A stretch of DNA of 54,464 nt from Pirellula staleyi DSM 6068 (lineage in GTDB: Bacteria > Planctomycetota > Planctomycetia > Pirellulales > Pirellulaceae), in the NCBI GenBank assembly GCA_945870455.1, contig CAMBSL010000006.1, positions 1 through 54,464 on the forward strand. The letters run 5' to 3'. How positions within the stretch are numbered: the stretch's first letter is position 1; each line of letters starts with the position of its first letter. Position numbers and translations under genes: made by a program. A model generated the notes under the pieces. It did no database searches and was not told where the DNA came from. It saw only the letters and a program-made list of their open reading frames with translations. This document shows positions 43,505-52,575 of the stretch, in pieces.

Positions 43505-46500
43505 ATGAGCGACAATGTGGGAATGAATAGCGAACTAGACGAAAGCATGGTCGCACGACTCGTTGCATACGATGAACTCGTTCGCAACGGTCAATGGAAC
43601 AGTGAAGCGGACCGATCACTTGAGCTAGATAATCCAGAAGCGGCCAAAGCGATAAGAGCTATTCGAGACGTGCTTGGTAATAGATCCGATCCGAGCCCCT
43701 CATCCATTGCATGGTTAAACGGAATCCCGGAACGATTCGACTTGCAGGAAGAGCTAGGAAGCGGGAGTTTTGGAATTGTCTACAAAGCCTACGACAAATG
43801 GTTGGAACACATGGTTGCGCTCAAGGTCATGCGGCCAGAACTCATGTCGAATGCCAAGCTACGACAGCGCTTTCTAAGAGAATCGCGTGCTGCTGCTCGA
43901 TTGAATCACCCCTACATTGTTCGCATTCTCGAGGCTTCGGAATCGACGACCGCCATTTGGCAAGTTTGTGATCTGGTCGAAGGATCGCCTCTTTCGGAAC
44001 ACTTGGTTGCAACTCGGTTGGATATGCCTACGGCGGTTCGTATCGTGCGTGATTTGGCTGATGCCGTTTCGCATGCCCACTCCGCGAATGTATTGCACCG
44101 TGATATCAAGCCTGACAACATCCTCTTGAATTGCAAGCCGGGCGAACCCTTGGAGCAAGCGACAGCACGCCTCACGGACTTTGGTTTGGCAAAAATTATC
44201 GACGGCGATATGTCCCAGATGAGCCACATGGGCATGCTGGTTGGCACTCCACGGTACATGGCACCAGAGCAACTTATTGGAAACGTGGAAGAGCATGGAG
44301 TCGGGACGGATGTCTACGCATTGGGGATCATTCTTTTCGAGCTACTGACTGGGAATTGTCCCTTTGAGGAGTCGACGACCATCTCACAACGTCTTGCCGG
44401 CTTAGCGAAACCCATTCGCTCAATGCAAAAGCTATCGCCAAAGGTCCCCAAAGATCTAGCCTCGATTGGAGCCAAATGCTTGGAAAATCGTATTGAGGAT
44501 CGGTACGCGTCGGCAGCCGCGCTTCGCGATGATCTAGATCGATTTCTTCGCGGTGAGCCAACACATGCGCGACCGTATCCCATTCATGAGCAGTTGGTTC
44601 GCTGGACGATACGAAATCTTGCCCTAGCCTCGATTTTTGCCATCCTGGCCCTGGCTTCGTTTTTGGTCGTTGGGTTGACTGTTCGCAATAACACGATCTA
44701 TCGATCTCAAAACACCATACTTTCCAAAACGATAGAACAGATCGCAGCTCAGATAGAACGGATCAGAGTTCAGGAGCTTATCGCTCAGGGGCTTTCGGAA
44801 TCGGCGGAAAAACTCCGTGCAGAAGCGGTAGTCAAACAAGATCGGTTTCAGAAGTTGGCTTGGACGAAGGGAATGCGAGAGACGTATGCAGCATGGAATG
44901 CCCGCAACTATGCTGAGGTGAGACGTTTGATGGCATCCATGTTGGCCACGCATCCAGATGCTGCCTCGCGAATGGAATGGCGAATATTGAATGCGGAGAT
45001 GCGAAAGCACGTGCGACTGATTTTGGATCTGCCAAGTGCGATCAACGAAATTCGCGTGATTCCGAAATCCCGCTGGATCGCGGCTGCGGCAGCTGATGGC
45101 AACGTCTACCTGCTTGATTTCGAAACAGGAAAAATCGATCGTACGATCGAAACAGGAATCTCTTCATTGCATGCGTTGGCGGTTAGTCATGATGGAAAAT
45201 TGCTGGCGGTGGGAGGACGCACTGACCCCAATGCCGAAATCGATTTGGCTATCCCAAAGATCTTTCACGTCAGTGATGGAAGGCTGTTGAAAGTGCTGGA
45301 AGGACAACCTACTACGATTGAGTCGCTGGCTTTCTCTGGGAATGATAAGCAGCTAGCGTGTGGCGCCCGTTACGAACCGTTGAAGGTGTTTGATTTGGCG
45401 AAGGGGACCGCTTCAACGCTCAGTTCGGCAGCCCGGCGCCATGAATGGTTGGCGGTCTCTTTGGATGGCGACCGTTTTGCAGCCCAGGCAACGGAAGTTT
45501 CCATATGGGAAACCACATTCAACTCTCCTCTGGCGGGTCAATTGATTCGCTTGCCACATTTTAGTCACTGTTCTCAATGGCTCGCTGGTTCAGACCTTTT
45601 GATCAATGCACGATCGAATGCTGGTGAAATGTCTCTCTATTCGTGTGCCGAAGAGCGAATCAAAGGATACTTGGTTGGCGGTTCAGTAAACGATCCGTAC
45701 ACCCACATTGCTGTTCAACCGATTGGCCCAAATCAATACGTCGTTGCCTCCGGATCCAAGGGTGGTTCCATTGGAATTTGGTTCGTCGATAGTCAAGATC
45801 CGTTGTTTGTCGACAGCAATGCGGATCCGATACTCCGAACTTCTGCATCCTGGCAAGTGTCGCTTGAGCCGGTGACTTCACTGGCATTTGTCGATCGATG
45901 GCTTTTCGTATCAACCGTTTCCGGTGAACTCATTCGAATCGATACACCACTTGATTCGATAATTCCGTCACGCCTTCGCAAAAATAAAACTCCCGTTGAG
46001 CCCTATGCGAGGTCAGGTGATTGGGCACTGGTTGAACATCTTCGCAACTGCGGCGGAGTTATGCCATTTGAGCCCTATGCAAGGTCAGGTGATTGGGCAC
46101 CGGATGGATCGTATGCCATCGTGGGGTCCTTTGAGCGAATCGATCGCATTGCAGTGCCAAATGTTGTAAGTGAAAAAAAACTGCCGAACCATTCATCCGA
46201 AACGTTGAAAGTGTCCGTCCATGACTTGTTGACCAGTGAACAAACTGAGCATGCGGTCCCGTTTCCGGAAATAGATACCCAAGTAAAAAACGGTTTTGTC
46301 CCAGCGATCGCATTTGCTCCGGATGGACAGTCGGTTGCTTCGGTGTTGGCGGATGGCATTGCGATTTGGACAGCGGATGGTGAGCGTTTTTGGCATCGAA
46401 GTGTCCCTCCTAAGGATACGAGTCGTCATTCGAATCTTAGTTACTCGCCTGATTCGAATCGTTTGGTTTGGGATGCCGACGAACGGGTGCTTTCCATCGC

Positions 46501-47044
46501 TGAATTGGATCCGACTGAAATGCGGGTAGAAACAACTGTGGAGCAACCGGGATCTGGCGATACTTGGGCTTGGTCCCCTAGCGGCCAGCGACTCGCTTTC
46601 GGTGGCAGCTATTCACAGATTTTAGAAGTCGATTTCTCAACGATGAAAACAACAGTGATAGTCGACTATGGAGTCTTCACGAAATGCTTGGCCTACAACG
46701 GCGAGGATCAGATTTTATCGGGACATCCCGACGGAGCCATTCGGGCTTGGGATCGAAACTCCAGGACGAACACTCTTGTCAAAGCCCACTCAGGCGAGGT
46801 TTGCGATATCACTCTGCTGGATCAAGGCCGAATTGGCATCAGTGTGGATGTATCCGGCAACGTTGGAGTATGGTTCGCCAAAGAGCCCGAAGCCCTAGGA
46901 CTAATCACGCATGATTTTCAGACCGCTTACAACAATTCAAGCATGCCTCCAAAGTTGTGGACAGATTCCAAGTCAGTTCTTAGACTCCTCTACAACGATG
47001 TGCGTGGAAGTGTGTCAATCAGGCAATGGGAACTTGATGAATAA
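43505..47044 (+). CDS. Ser/Thr protein kinase with WD40 propeller
   Basis: 1179 residues from ATG 43505, preceded by AAGGG at good spacing; earlier in-frame ATGs at 43433 and 43457 lack one. The kinase domain (about 78-340) is complete: glycine loop GSGSFG (85-90), Lys107 (VALKVM), HRDIKPDN (His198-Asp200), DFG (225-227), MAPEQLIG. A membrane helix at about 370-392 is followed by a short coiled coil, then a long region of WD40-like blades (about 500-1170), probably extracytoplasmic. A 72-bp duplication lies within the propeller. It likely senses through the propeller and acts on the adjacent ECF factor. Confidence 0.93.
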   Translation: MSDNVGMNSELDESMVARLVAYDELVRNGQWNSEADRSLELDNPEAAKAIRAIRDVLGNRSDPSPSSIAWLNGIPERFDLQEELGSGSFGIVYKAYDKWLEHMVALKVMRPELMSNAKLRQRFLRESRAAARLNHPYIVRILEASESTTAIWQVCDLVEGSPLSEHLVATRLDMPTAVRIVRDLADAVSHAHSANVLHRDIKPDNILLNCKPGEPLEQATARLTDFGLAKIIDGDMSQMSHMGMLVGTPRYMAPEQLIGNVEEHGVGTDVYALGIILFELLTGNCPFEESTTISQRLAGLAKPIRSMQKLSPKVPKDLASIGAKCLENRIEDRYASAAALRDDLDRFLRGEPTHARPYPIHEQLVRWTIRNLALASIFAILALASFLVVGLTVRNNTIYRSQNTILSKTIEQIAAQIERIRVQELIAQGLSESAEKLRAEAVVKQDRFQKLAWTKGMRETYAAWNARNYAEVRRLMASMLATHPDAASRMEWRILNAEMRKHVRLILDLPSAINEIRVIPKSRWIAAAAADGNVYLLDFETGKIDRTIETGISSLHALAVSHDGKLLAVGGRTDPNAEIDLAIPKIFHVSDGRLLKVLEGQPTTIESLAFSGNDKQLACGARYEPLKVFDLAKGTASTLSSAARRHEWLAVSLDGDRFAAQATEVSIWETTFNSPLAGQLIRLPHFSHCSQWLAGSDLLINARSNAGEMSLYSCAEERIKGYLVGGSVNDPYTHIAVQPIGPNQYVVASGSKGGSIGIWFVDSQDPLFVDSNADPILRTSASWQVSLEPVTSLAFVDRWLFVSTVSGELIRIDTPLDSIIPSRLRKNKTPVEPYARSGDWALVEHLRNCGGVMPFEPYARSGDWAPDGSYAIVGSFERIDRIAVPNVVSEKKLPNHSSETLKVSVHDLLTSEQTEHAVPFPEIDTQVKNGFVPAIAFAPDGQSVASVLADGIAIWTADGERFWHRSVPPKDTSRHSNLSYSPDSNRLVWDADERVLSIAELDPTEMRVETTVEQPGSGDTWAWSPSGQRLAFGGSYSQILEVDFSTMKTTVIVDYGVFTKCLAYNGEDQILSGHPDGAIRAWDRNSRTNTLVKAHSGEVCDITLLDQGRIGISVDVSGNVGVWFAKEPEALGLITHDFQTAYNNSSMPPKLWTDSKSVLRLLYNDVRGSVSIRQWELDE
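45996..46100. repeat. 33-bp direct repeat, 72-bp period, inside the kinase propeller
   Basis: Copies at 45996-46028 and 46068-46100 (TTGAGCCCTATGC, then AGGTCAGGTGATTGGGCAC) differ at one base and encode the segment EPYARSGDWA twice, 24 residues apart. The frame is kept. Confidence 0.92.
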
Positions 47045-47187
47045 GCGTTACGAATGACCACTAGCCTTTTGCAACACGTTCCTAGGTGGCAAAGCTGACA
47101 TCGAAGCGATCGGCCGAATACGCTAAAATGCAACGGCAGTGCCATTCGTTCCTAGCCCCTTTCTCACTTTCCACGCGACAATCCACT

Positions 47188-50100
47188 ATGCTGCCCACTA
47201 TGCTGCAAAATTTCGCCGTGAGCCAACGTTCCACCCGACCACTTCTCGCGTTGATAGGGTTCTGCGTTATTTGCCATTGCTCTGTTCCATTCGCGTTGGG
47301 GCAATCTCGCGAGGATCAAGGGCAAGGGCCCGCACTCTCACCCGCCGAATCTTCGCAACTGTTCTCCGTATCCGATCCGTCCATTTGGACCCTGTTGCTT
47401 GCCGAACCCACGATTGAACAACCGCTCTCTGCAACGTTCGACTCGAGAGGTCGGCTATGGGTCGTCGAGTATCGTCAGTACCCCGAGCCCGAAGGATTGA
47501 AAGCACTGAGTCGCGATAATTTCTGGCGAATCGTTTACGATCGCATGCCTTTACCGCCCGGGCATGGAGGAGCCCGCGGTGCCGATCGCATCACGATTCA
47601 CGAAGATCAAAACGGGGACGGAAGTTTCGAAACACACTCGACCTTCGTCGATGGACTGAACATTGCAACCTCGGTCATTCCAACCTCCATAGGAGCTTGG
47701 GTGCTCAATCCTCCTTATTTGCTTTTCTTTAAAGACGAAGATGGTGACTCCCAAGCAGATGGCCCCCCCGAAGTGCATTTGGAAGGCTTCGGACTTGAGG
47801 ACACACACTCCGTTGTGAATAGTTTGTGCATGGGTCCCGACGGTTGGCTCTATGCGGCACAAGGCAGCACGGTAACCGCTGCCGTCAAGAACTATGGCTC
47901 GTTCGAATTGCCCGTCAAGACACTTGGCCAAGCCATTTGGAGATATCATCCCCAGACTCGCAAGTATGAAGTCTTCGCGGAGGGAGGTGGAAATGCATTC
48001 GGTGTCGCCATGAATGATTCCGGCGAGATTTTCTCTGGACATAATGGCGGAGATACTCGCGGATTTCACTACTATCAAGGAGGCTACTATCGCAAAGGAT
48101 TTACGAAACATGGGAGTTTGTCCAACCCCTACGCGTTTGGTTACCTCAACCCGATGGCGCATCCTCCGATCCAACGCTTCACCCACACCATGTTGATGAC
48201 GGAGGGTACTGCGTTTGAGAAACACATGCCAAACGCGATGCTTGCCGTCGATCCACTCCACGGAAAACTGATCCAAACCGAGTTACTCGGGCACGGCTCC
48301 ACTTACGACACTCGCGATGTTGCGGATGCCGTATCGAGTCAAGACAAATGGTTTCGACCCGTCGCGATTGCCGATGGTCCAGATGGATGCGCCTACGTAT
48401 GTGATTGGTACGACTTTCAAGTGGCACATCTTTATGCACACGAAGGCAAGATGGACCGCGAGCACGGTCGCGTCTACCGACTGGCGCCGACCAAGGAAGA
48501 CGTTTCAGTCCCAGCCAATGGGCTCGCGTGGAATGCAGCTCTCGCAAATTCACTGGACGAAAAGTCGCTTGAGTATTTAGTGGATCGGCTGAATCATCCC
48601 TATCGATGGCAACGCTGGATGGCTCGCCGTTTGATTGCCGAGCACCCGGCTCGTGATACGATTCGAAATCAAATTCTGCACCCATTTCCCGACAACAAAA
48701 ACCGAATGCTCGAGTACCTTTGGACGGCCCACGCATGCGGATGGATCCACGACACGCTATTGGCGGGTTCGGAGAAAACGGATTCACCGAACGAATTCAT
48801 CCGCCATCCTGATCCCCAAGTTCGATCGTGGGCCATTCGACTGGTGTGCGATGACAATGCTGCATCGACTCATGTTTGCGATGCGATTTGTCAAATCGCG
48901 ACCCAAGAGAACGATCCATCTGTACTATGCCAAATCGCATGCTCTGCCAAGAGACTCGAAGCAAATGCAGCCATCAAGATCGTTAAAAGTTTGCTGTCGC
49001 GTCCTTTGCCTTCGGAGGATTTGTTTCTGCCGATGTTGATTTGGTGGACCGTTGAAAAACATGCCGACGAATACGAGCTCATTGCAACACAATTAACTTC
49101 AAATCCGATGCTCTGGAACACTCGAATCGCCAGGGAAACTGTTTTTCCAAATCTGATTCGCCGATGGTGTGCAAGCCACGACGAAAATGCAATGCGCGCG
49201 GTCGCAACAACTATCAAAATGATTGCCACATTGCCAGGCGCGATTCGTCAAGAGACAGCGAGCCACGTTCAAGTCGCATTTGAACGAGCGTACGAGGGGA
49301 AATCACTCGCAGGTGTACCGGATTATGTAATCGATGCGTTAACTGGCTTTGGACAACCGTCGATTACATTGAGGCTTAGGCGCGGAGATGCAGCAGCCGT
49401 CGATGAGGGAGTCATCGCATTTGAGAATCGCAAATCGCCATTGCCGTTGCGCATCCAAATTGCCAAGATCGCGAGCGAGTTTGCAAGTGACAAATCCTTT
49501 GAGCCTTTTTTGGCTGCTTGCCTTCGAATCGCTTCCGACAAGGGCGAAGAATCTCGTCTTCGCGAAGCGTCTATCGCGGCCTTGACTTCCTTCAAAAAAC
49601 AAGAGATTGCAGACGAGATCATCCAACTGTGGCCATCGCTAACCGACGAGCTCAAGGCAACCGCAGGCGCGGCATTGGCATCGCGTGAGTCTTGGACGCA
49701 AGCCTGGATAACCGCGTGCTCAAAACAAATTGTTGCACCTGAGGATTTGACTTTGGAAGCGATCCGAGCCATGAGGCAACATGAGAATCCTCAACTGCAA
49801 ACGCAGCTTGTCGCCACCTATCCAGCCACGGCGGGACTTGATTTCGCATCGATCCAAAGCCGATGCAACCAATTGTCAACCATCATTCTTTCAGGAAACG
49901 GTGACCCCTACCGCGGCAAGAAACATTACAAGAACTTATGCGCGCGTTGTCATCGCCTTTTCGAAGAGGGTGGAGAAATCGGTCCGGATTTGACGGGCTA
50001 CCAGCGAGATCAGTTGTCGACCCTGCTGCGAAACGTGGTCGGGCCAAGCCTTGAGATTCGCGAGGGCTACCGGACAGTGCAGTTGATCACGGTCGACGAT

Positions 50101-50319
50101 CGGGTTCTGAGCGGATTTGTGGAAAGCCAAAACGAAGAGCAATTGGTGCTGCGAACGATCGATGGGCAAGCTTATACCCTTGCTAAATCCGACATCGAGA
50201 AGATAAAGCCACAGTTATTGTCGCTCATGCCGGACGGGTTACTCGACAAGTTAGGGGATCAAGAAGTGGTCGATTTGGTCTCCTATTTGCGAAGTTCTCA
50301 ACCCTTGAATGACAAGTGA
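47188..50319 (+). CDS. PVC-type membrane-bound dehydrogenase with C-terminal cytochrome c
   Basis: 1043 residues from ATG 47188; ATG 47200 or 47128 are alternatives in an open frame reaching 47086. A signal peptide (LLALIGFCVICHCSVPFALG) precedes the propeller: LSATFDSRGRLWVVEYRQYP, HSVVNSLCMGPDGWLYAAQG, AFGVAMNDSGEIFSGHNGGD, FRPVAIADGPDGCAYVCDWY. HEAT-like repeats (about 460-850) and a cytochrome c domain with CARCHRLF follow, with LSLMPDGL near the end supplying a possible Met ligand. It leads a plus-strand run with the PPC-like protein and the cytochrome-WD40 lipoprotein. It shares architecture with 36215-39841 but is clearly diverged. Substrate unknown. Confidence 0.92.
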   Translation: MLPTMLQNFAVSQRSTRPLLALIGFCVICHCSVPFALGQSREDQGQGPALSPAESSQLFSVSDPSIWTLLLAEPTIEQPLSATFDSRGRLWVVEYRQYPEPEGLKALSRDNFWRIVYDRMPLPPGHGGARGADRITIHEDQNGDGSFETHSTFVDGLNIATSVIPTSIGAWVLNPPYLLFFKDEDGDSQADGPPEVHLEGFGLEDTHSVVNSLCMGPDGWLYAAQGSTVTAAVKNYGSFELPVKTLGQAIWRYHPQTRKYEVFAEGGGNAFGVAMNDSGEIFSGHNGGDTRGFHYYQGGYYRKGFTKHGSLSNPYAFGYLNPMAHPPIQRFTHTMLMTEGTAFEKHMPNAMLAVDPLHGKLIQTELLGHGSTYDTRDVADAVSSQDKWFRPVAIADGPDGCAYVCDWYDFQVAHLYAHEGKMDREHGRVYRLAPTKEDVSVPANGLAWNAALANSLDEKSLEYLVDRLNHPYRWQRWMARRLIAEHPARDTIRNQILHPFPDNKNRMLEYLWTAHACGWIHDTLLAGSEKTDSPNEFIRHPDPQVRSWAIRLVCDDNAASTHVCDAICQIATQENDPSVLCQIACSAKRLEANAAIKIVKSLLSRPLPSEDLFLPMLIWWTVEKHADEYELIATQLTSNPMLWNTRIARETVFPNLIRRWCASHDENAMRAVATTIKMIATLPGAIRQETASHVQVAFERAYEGKSLAGVPDYVIDALTGFGQPSITLRLRRGDAAAVDEGVIAFENRKSPLPLRIQIAKIASEFASDKSFEPFLAACLRIASDKGEESRLREASIAALTSFKKQEIADEIIQLWPSLTDELKATAGAALASRESWTQAWITACSKQIVAPEDLTLEAIRAMRQHENPQLQTQLVATYPATAGLDFASIQSRCNQLSTIILSGNGDPYRGKKHYKNLCARCHRLFEEGGEIGPDLTGYQRDQLSTLLRNVVGPSLEIREGYRTVQLITVDDRVLSGFVESQNEEQLVLRTIDGQAYTLAKSDIEKIKPQLLSLMPDGLLDKLGDQEVVDLVSYLRSSQPLNDK

Positions 50320-50488
50320 TTCGGACGGACAGTCTGCCTGAAATGGTTCCCGTTGGGGAAAATCTGGTTATGATAGGAGGATCGTCAGGTATTTGCCTCT
50401 GCGGCATTCCACTTTTTCGATCGGTCTCCAAGAGACTGCCTGCCGAATTTGTCCGCCTGCCGCTAACTCCGAATCGTTTGGATTCTCG

Positions 50489-52573
50489 ATGCGTTCCAAA
50501 GCAATATTGATAGCGATTTTCCTGCATTGGATCCTCGGGCTAACTAGCCATGCGGTCGCTCAGTTGCCTTCACCTGAGCTGAATGCCCTGGGGCAACTTG
50601 GCGGACAAATCGATCAGCCAATCGTACCCCTGGACAAGGCCGCTGGGCAAAACCTCACCGAGAGCGTGCCAAGCTTTTCCTGCAGCGCGATCAAGGATGG
50701 AAAAATCGCGGGGGATTTGCAACCGGGAGTGGTTCAAGTGCGGGCCCAGAACTCGCTTGGGCTTTCCAACTCGAGAAATTTCCTCGTAACTTCTCAACCT
50801 TGGGCAATCATCACTGGCAATGAATCCCAATCGACGGCCGCTGGTATTTCACTCGATGGAATGTTTCAGGATGAATGTCCAGAGCGAGGGCGCAACTACT
50901 ACCGATTCAAGTTGGATCGCGACCAAAACATCGAGATCGAATCCTTTGCTCATTCCCTAGATTCACGTGCTCAGTTGAATCTGTCCATTCTGACCACGAG
51001 CACGACCAAGATCGCATTTGCCAACGCGACCAATGATCGAGACGCAGTGCTTCGGTGCAAGCTTTTGGCGAACATTGAATACACGCTCGTCGCGCATGAT
51101 CATTTGTATCGAGGCGGTCCGGACTATCGCTACGCCATCTGCGTTAAGTCCGTTAGCGATGATCTCATTCTAAAACGTTCGGCGGGCAAGGCAGCGACCG
51201 CCTGTTGGCAAGAACTGTGCAGCCAAATTGCGACGATTCAAACTAGCAGTCAGCCTCACAAGCCGATAAATCCTCAGTACCTGCTCCCACGTTGCTCATT
51301 GGTTCGCCCTCCTACGGTCGACAAAGCTCCGAGCGTACACGAGGAAAGTTCGGCACCCAACGCAGTGGCTGTCACAGTCGAATGGCCGACTCTGATCGAC
51401 GGAGTATTTGACGCCAATGACGATGTGGATATGTTCGATTTCGATTGTGAAAAGGATGCGAACGTCGTAATCGAAGTCGTGTCGCAGCGAATTGGCCAAT
51501 TGACCGATAGTACGATGGTTGTCTACCGAGTTGATAATCCAAAAATGCCAAACGAAAAAATGAACCGCTTGGCTGAGAATGATGACCTTCCCGCAACCGG
51601 AAATGGCGAAATGCGTTTTGCCATCAAGGACTCCTTATTGACTTTTCGCGCACCGGACAAGGGCACCTATCGACTGGCCGTGCGCAACCAGCAAAACTCG
51701 GATCGTCTCGCGACGCCACCTCGATATGCTGTTGAAATTCGCCAACCCAAGCCCGGATTCGCGTTGGCATGCCACTGGGCTAGTCCAGTGCGCGATCTTG
51801 ACCAAGCTCGTATGTCTAGCAACACCATTAACCTCGGTGGCTCTGCATTGCTAAGCGTACATGCTTTGCGATTTGACGGATTCAATTCACCTATTGAACT
51901 GACCGTGAGTGGCTTGCCTGAGGATATTCGCGGCGGAGCAGGTATTATCGCAATCGATCAGAATTCCACCACTTTGAGTTTGTGGCATGATGCTCAAGGC
52001 TCAGTGCCAGCAACCTCCGAACCCGTCCTGTCGTTGCATGTTGCCGGTCAATCCAAAGTTGGCGAACAGATGCTCGCCTCTGTCGCAACTCCTGTGGAAG
52101 TGATTTGGGGTTTGATCGATACCTTTCGATCTCCGATCGCCCGAATAACAAGCGATCTGCTGTGCACTCGATCCGCATCGCGCACTTGTCCCATTACTAT
52201 AGAACTCGGACCAACAGCAACTAGCCCAGGCGAGCCGATCGTCATGAGCTGTATCCGTGGTCAGCCGCTCAAGGTTCCCATTCGAGTCACTCGGCGAGAA
52301 GGCGGTGTGGAGGCGGTTGTTTTGGTTCGCTTGCGGCAAACGCCGACCAAGACAACTGCGGCAGAAGTCAAGCTCGAGGCGAAATCGACCGAAGGAACGC
52401 TTGAACTTCAAATCCCGAAAGATGCACCCATCGGTGAGTATTTGCTCAGTACTTTGTGCGAAGCTCCCGTATCGATTCCGAACTTAGATCCCGCAGCCAA
52501 AGACAAAACAACCAAAATTTCCCTGCAATTACCTAGTTCTTGTATTCGCTTGCGAATCGGAGATGCTCCATAA
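50489..52573 (+). CDS. Secreted PPC-like domain protein
   Basis: 694 residues from ATG 50489, which starts a good signal peptide (MRSKAILIAIFLHWILGL, cut near HAVAQ); the frame is open to 50393. The first part (LGGQIDQPIVPL) begins like planctomycete proteins with an Ig-like N-terminal region. Two PPC-type beta domains follow, at about 105-220 (GRNYYRFKLDRDQNIEIESF) and about 290-430 (DANDDVDMFDFDCEKDANVV; KGTYRLAVRNQQNSD). The C-terminal third is beta-rich with no known motif. It is 2 bases before the cytochrome-WD40 lipoprotein gene, so the two are co-translated. It may be an envelope binding or scaffold component. Confidence 0.8.
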   Translation: MRSKAILIAIFLHWILGLTSHAVAQLPSPELNALGQLGGQIDQPIVPLDKAAGQNLTESVPSFSCSAIKDGKIAGDLQPGVVQVRAQNSLGLSNSRNFLVTSQPWAIITGNESQSTAAGISLDGMFQDECPERGRNYYRFKLDRDQNIEIESFAHSLDSRAQLNLSILTTSTTKIAFANATNDRDAVLRCKLLANIEYTLVAHDHLYRGGPDYRYAICVKSVSDDLILKRSAGKAATACWQELCSQIATIQTSSQPHKPINPQYLLPRCSLVRPPTVDKAPSVHEESSAPNAVAVTVEWPTLIDGVFDANDDVDMFDFDCEKDANVVIEVVSQRIGQLTDSTMVVYRVDNPKMPNEKMNRLAENDDLPATGNGEMRFAIKDSLLTFRAPDKGTYRLAVRNQQNSDRLATPPRYAVEIRQPKPGFALACHWASPVRDLDQARMSSNTINLGGSALLSVHALRFDGFNSPIELTVSGLPEDIRGGAGIIAIDQNSTTLSLWHDAQGSVPATSEPVLSLHVAGQSKVGEQMLASVATPVEVIWGLIDTFRSPIARITSDLLCTRSASRTCPITIELGPTATSPGEPIVMSCIRGQPLKVPIRVTRREGGVEAVVLVRLRQTPTKTTAAEVKLEAKSTEGTLELQIPKDAPIGEYLLSTLCEAPVSIPNLDPAAKDKTTKISLQLPSSCIRLRIGDAP

Positions 52574-52575
52574 AC

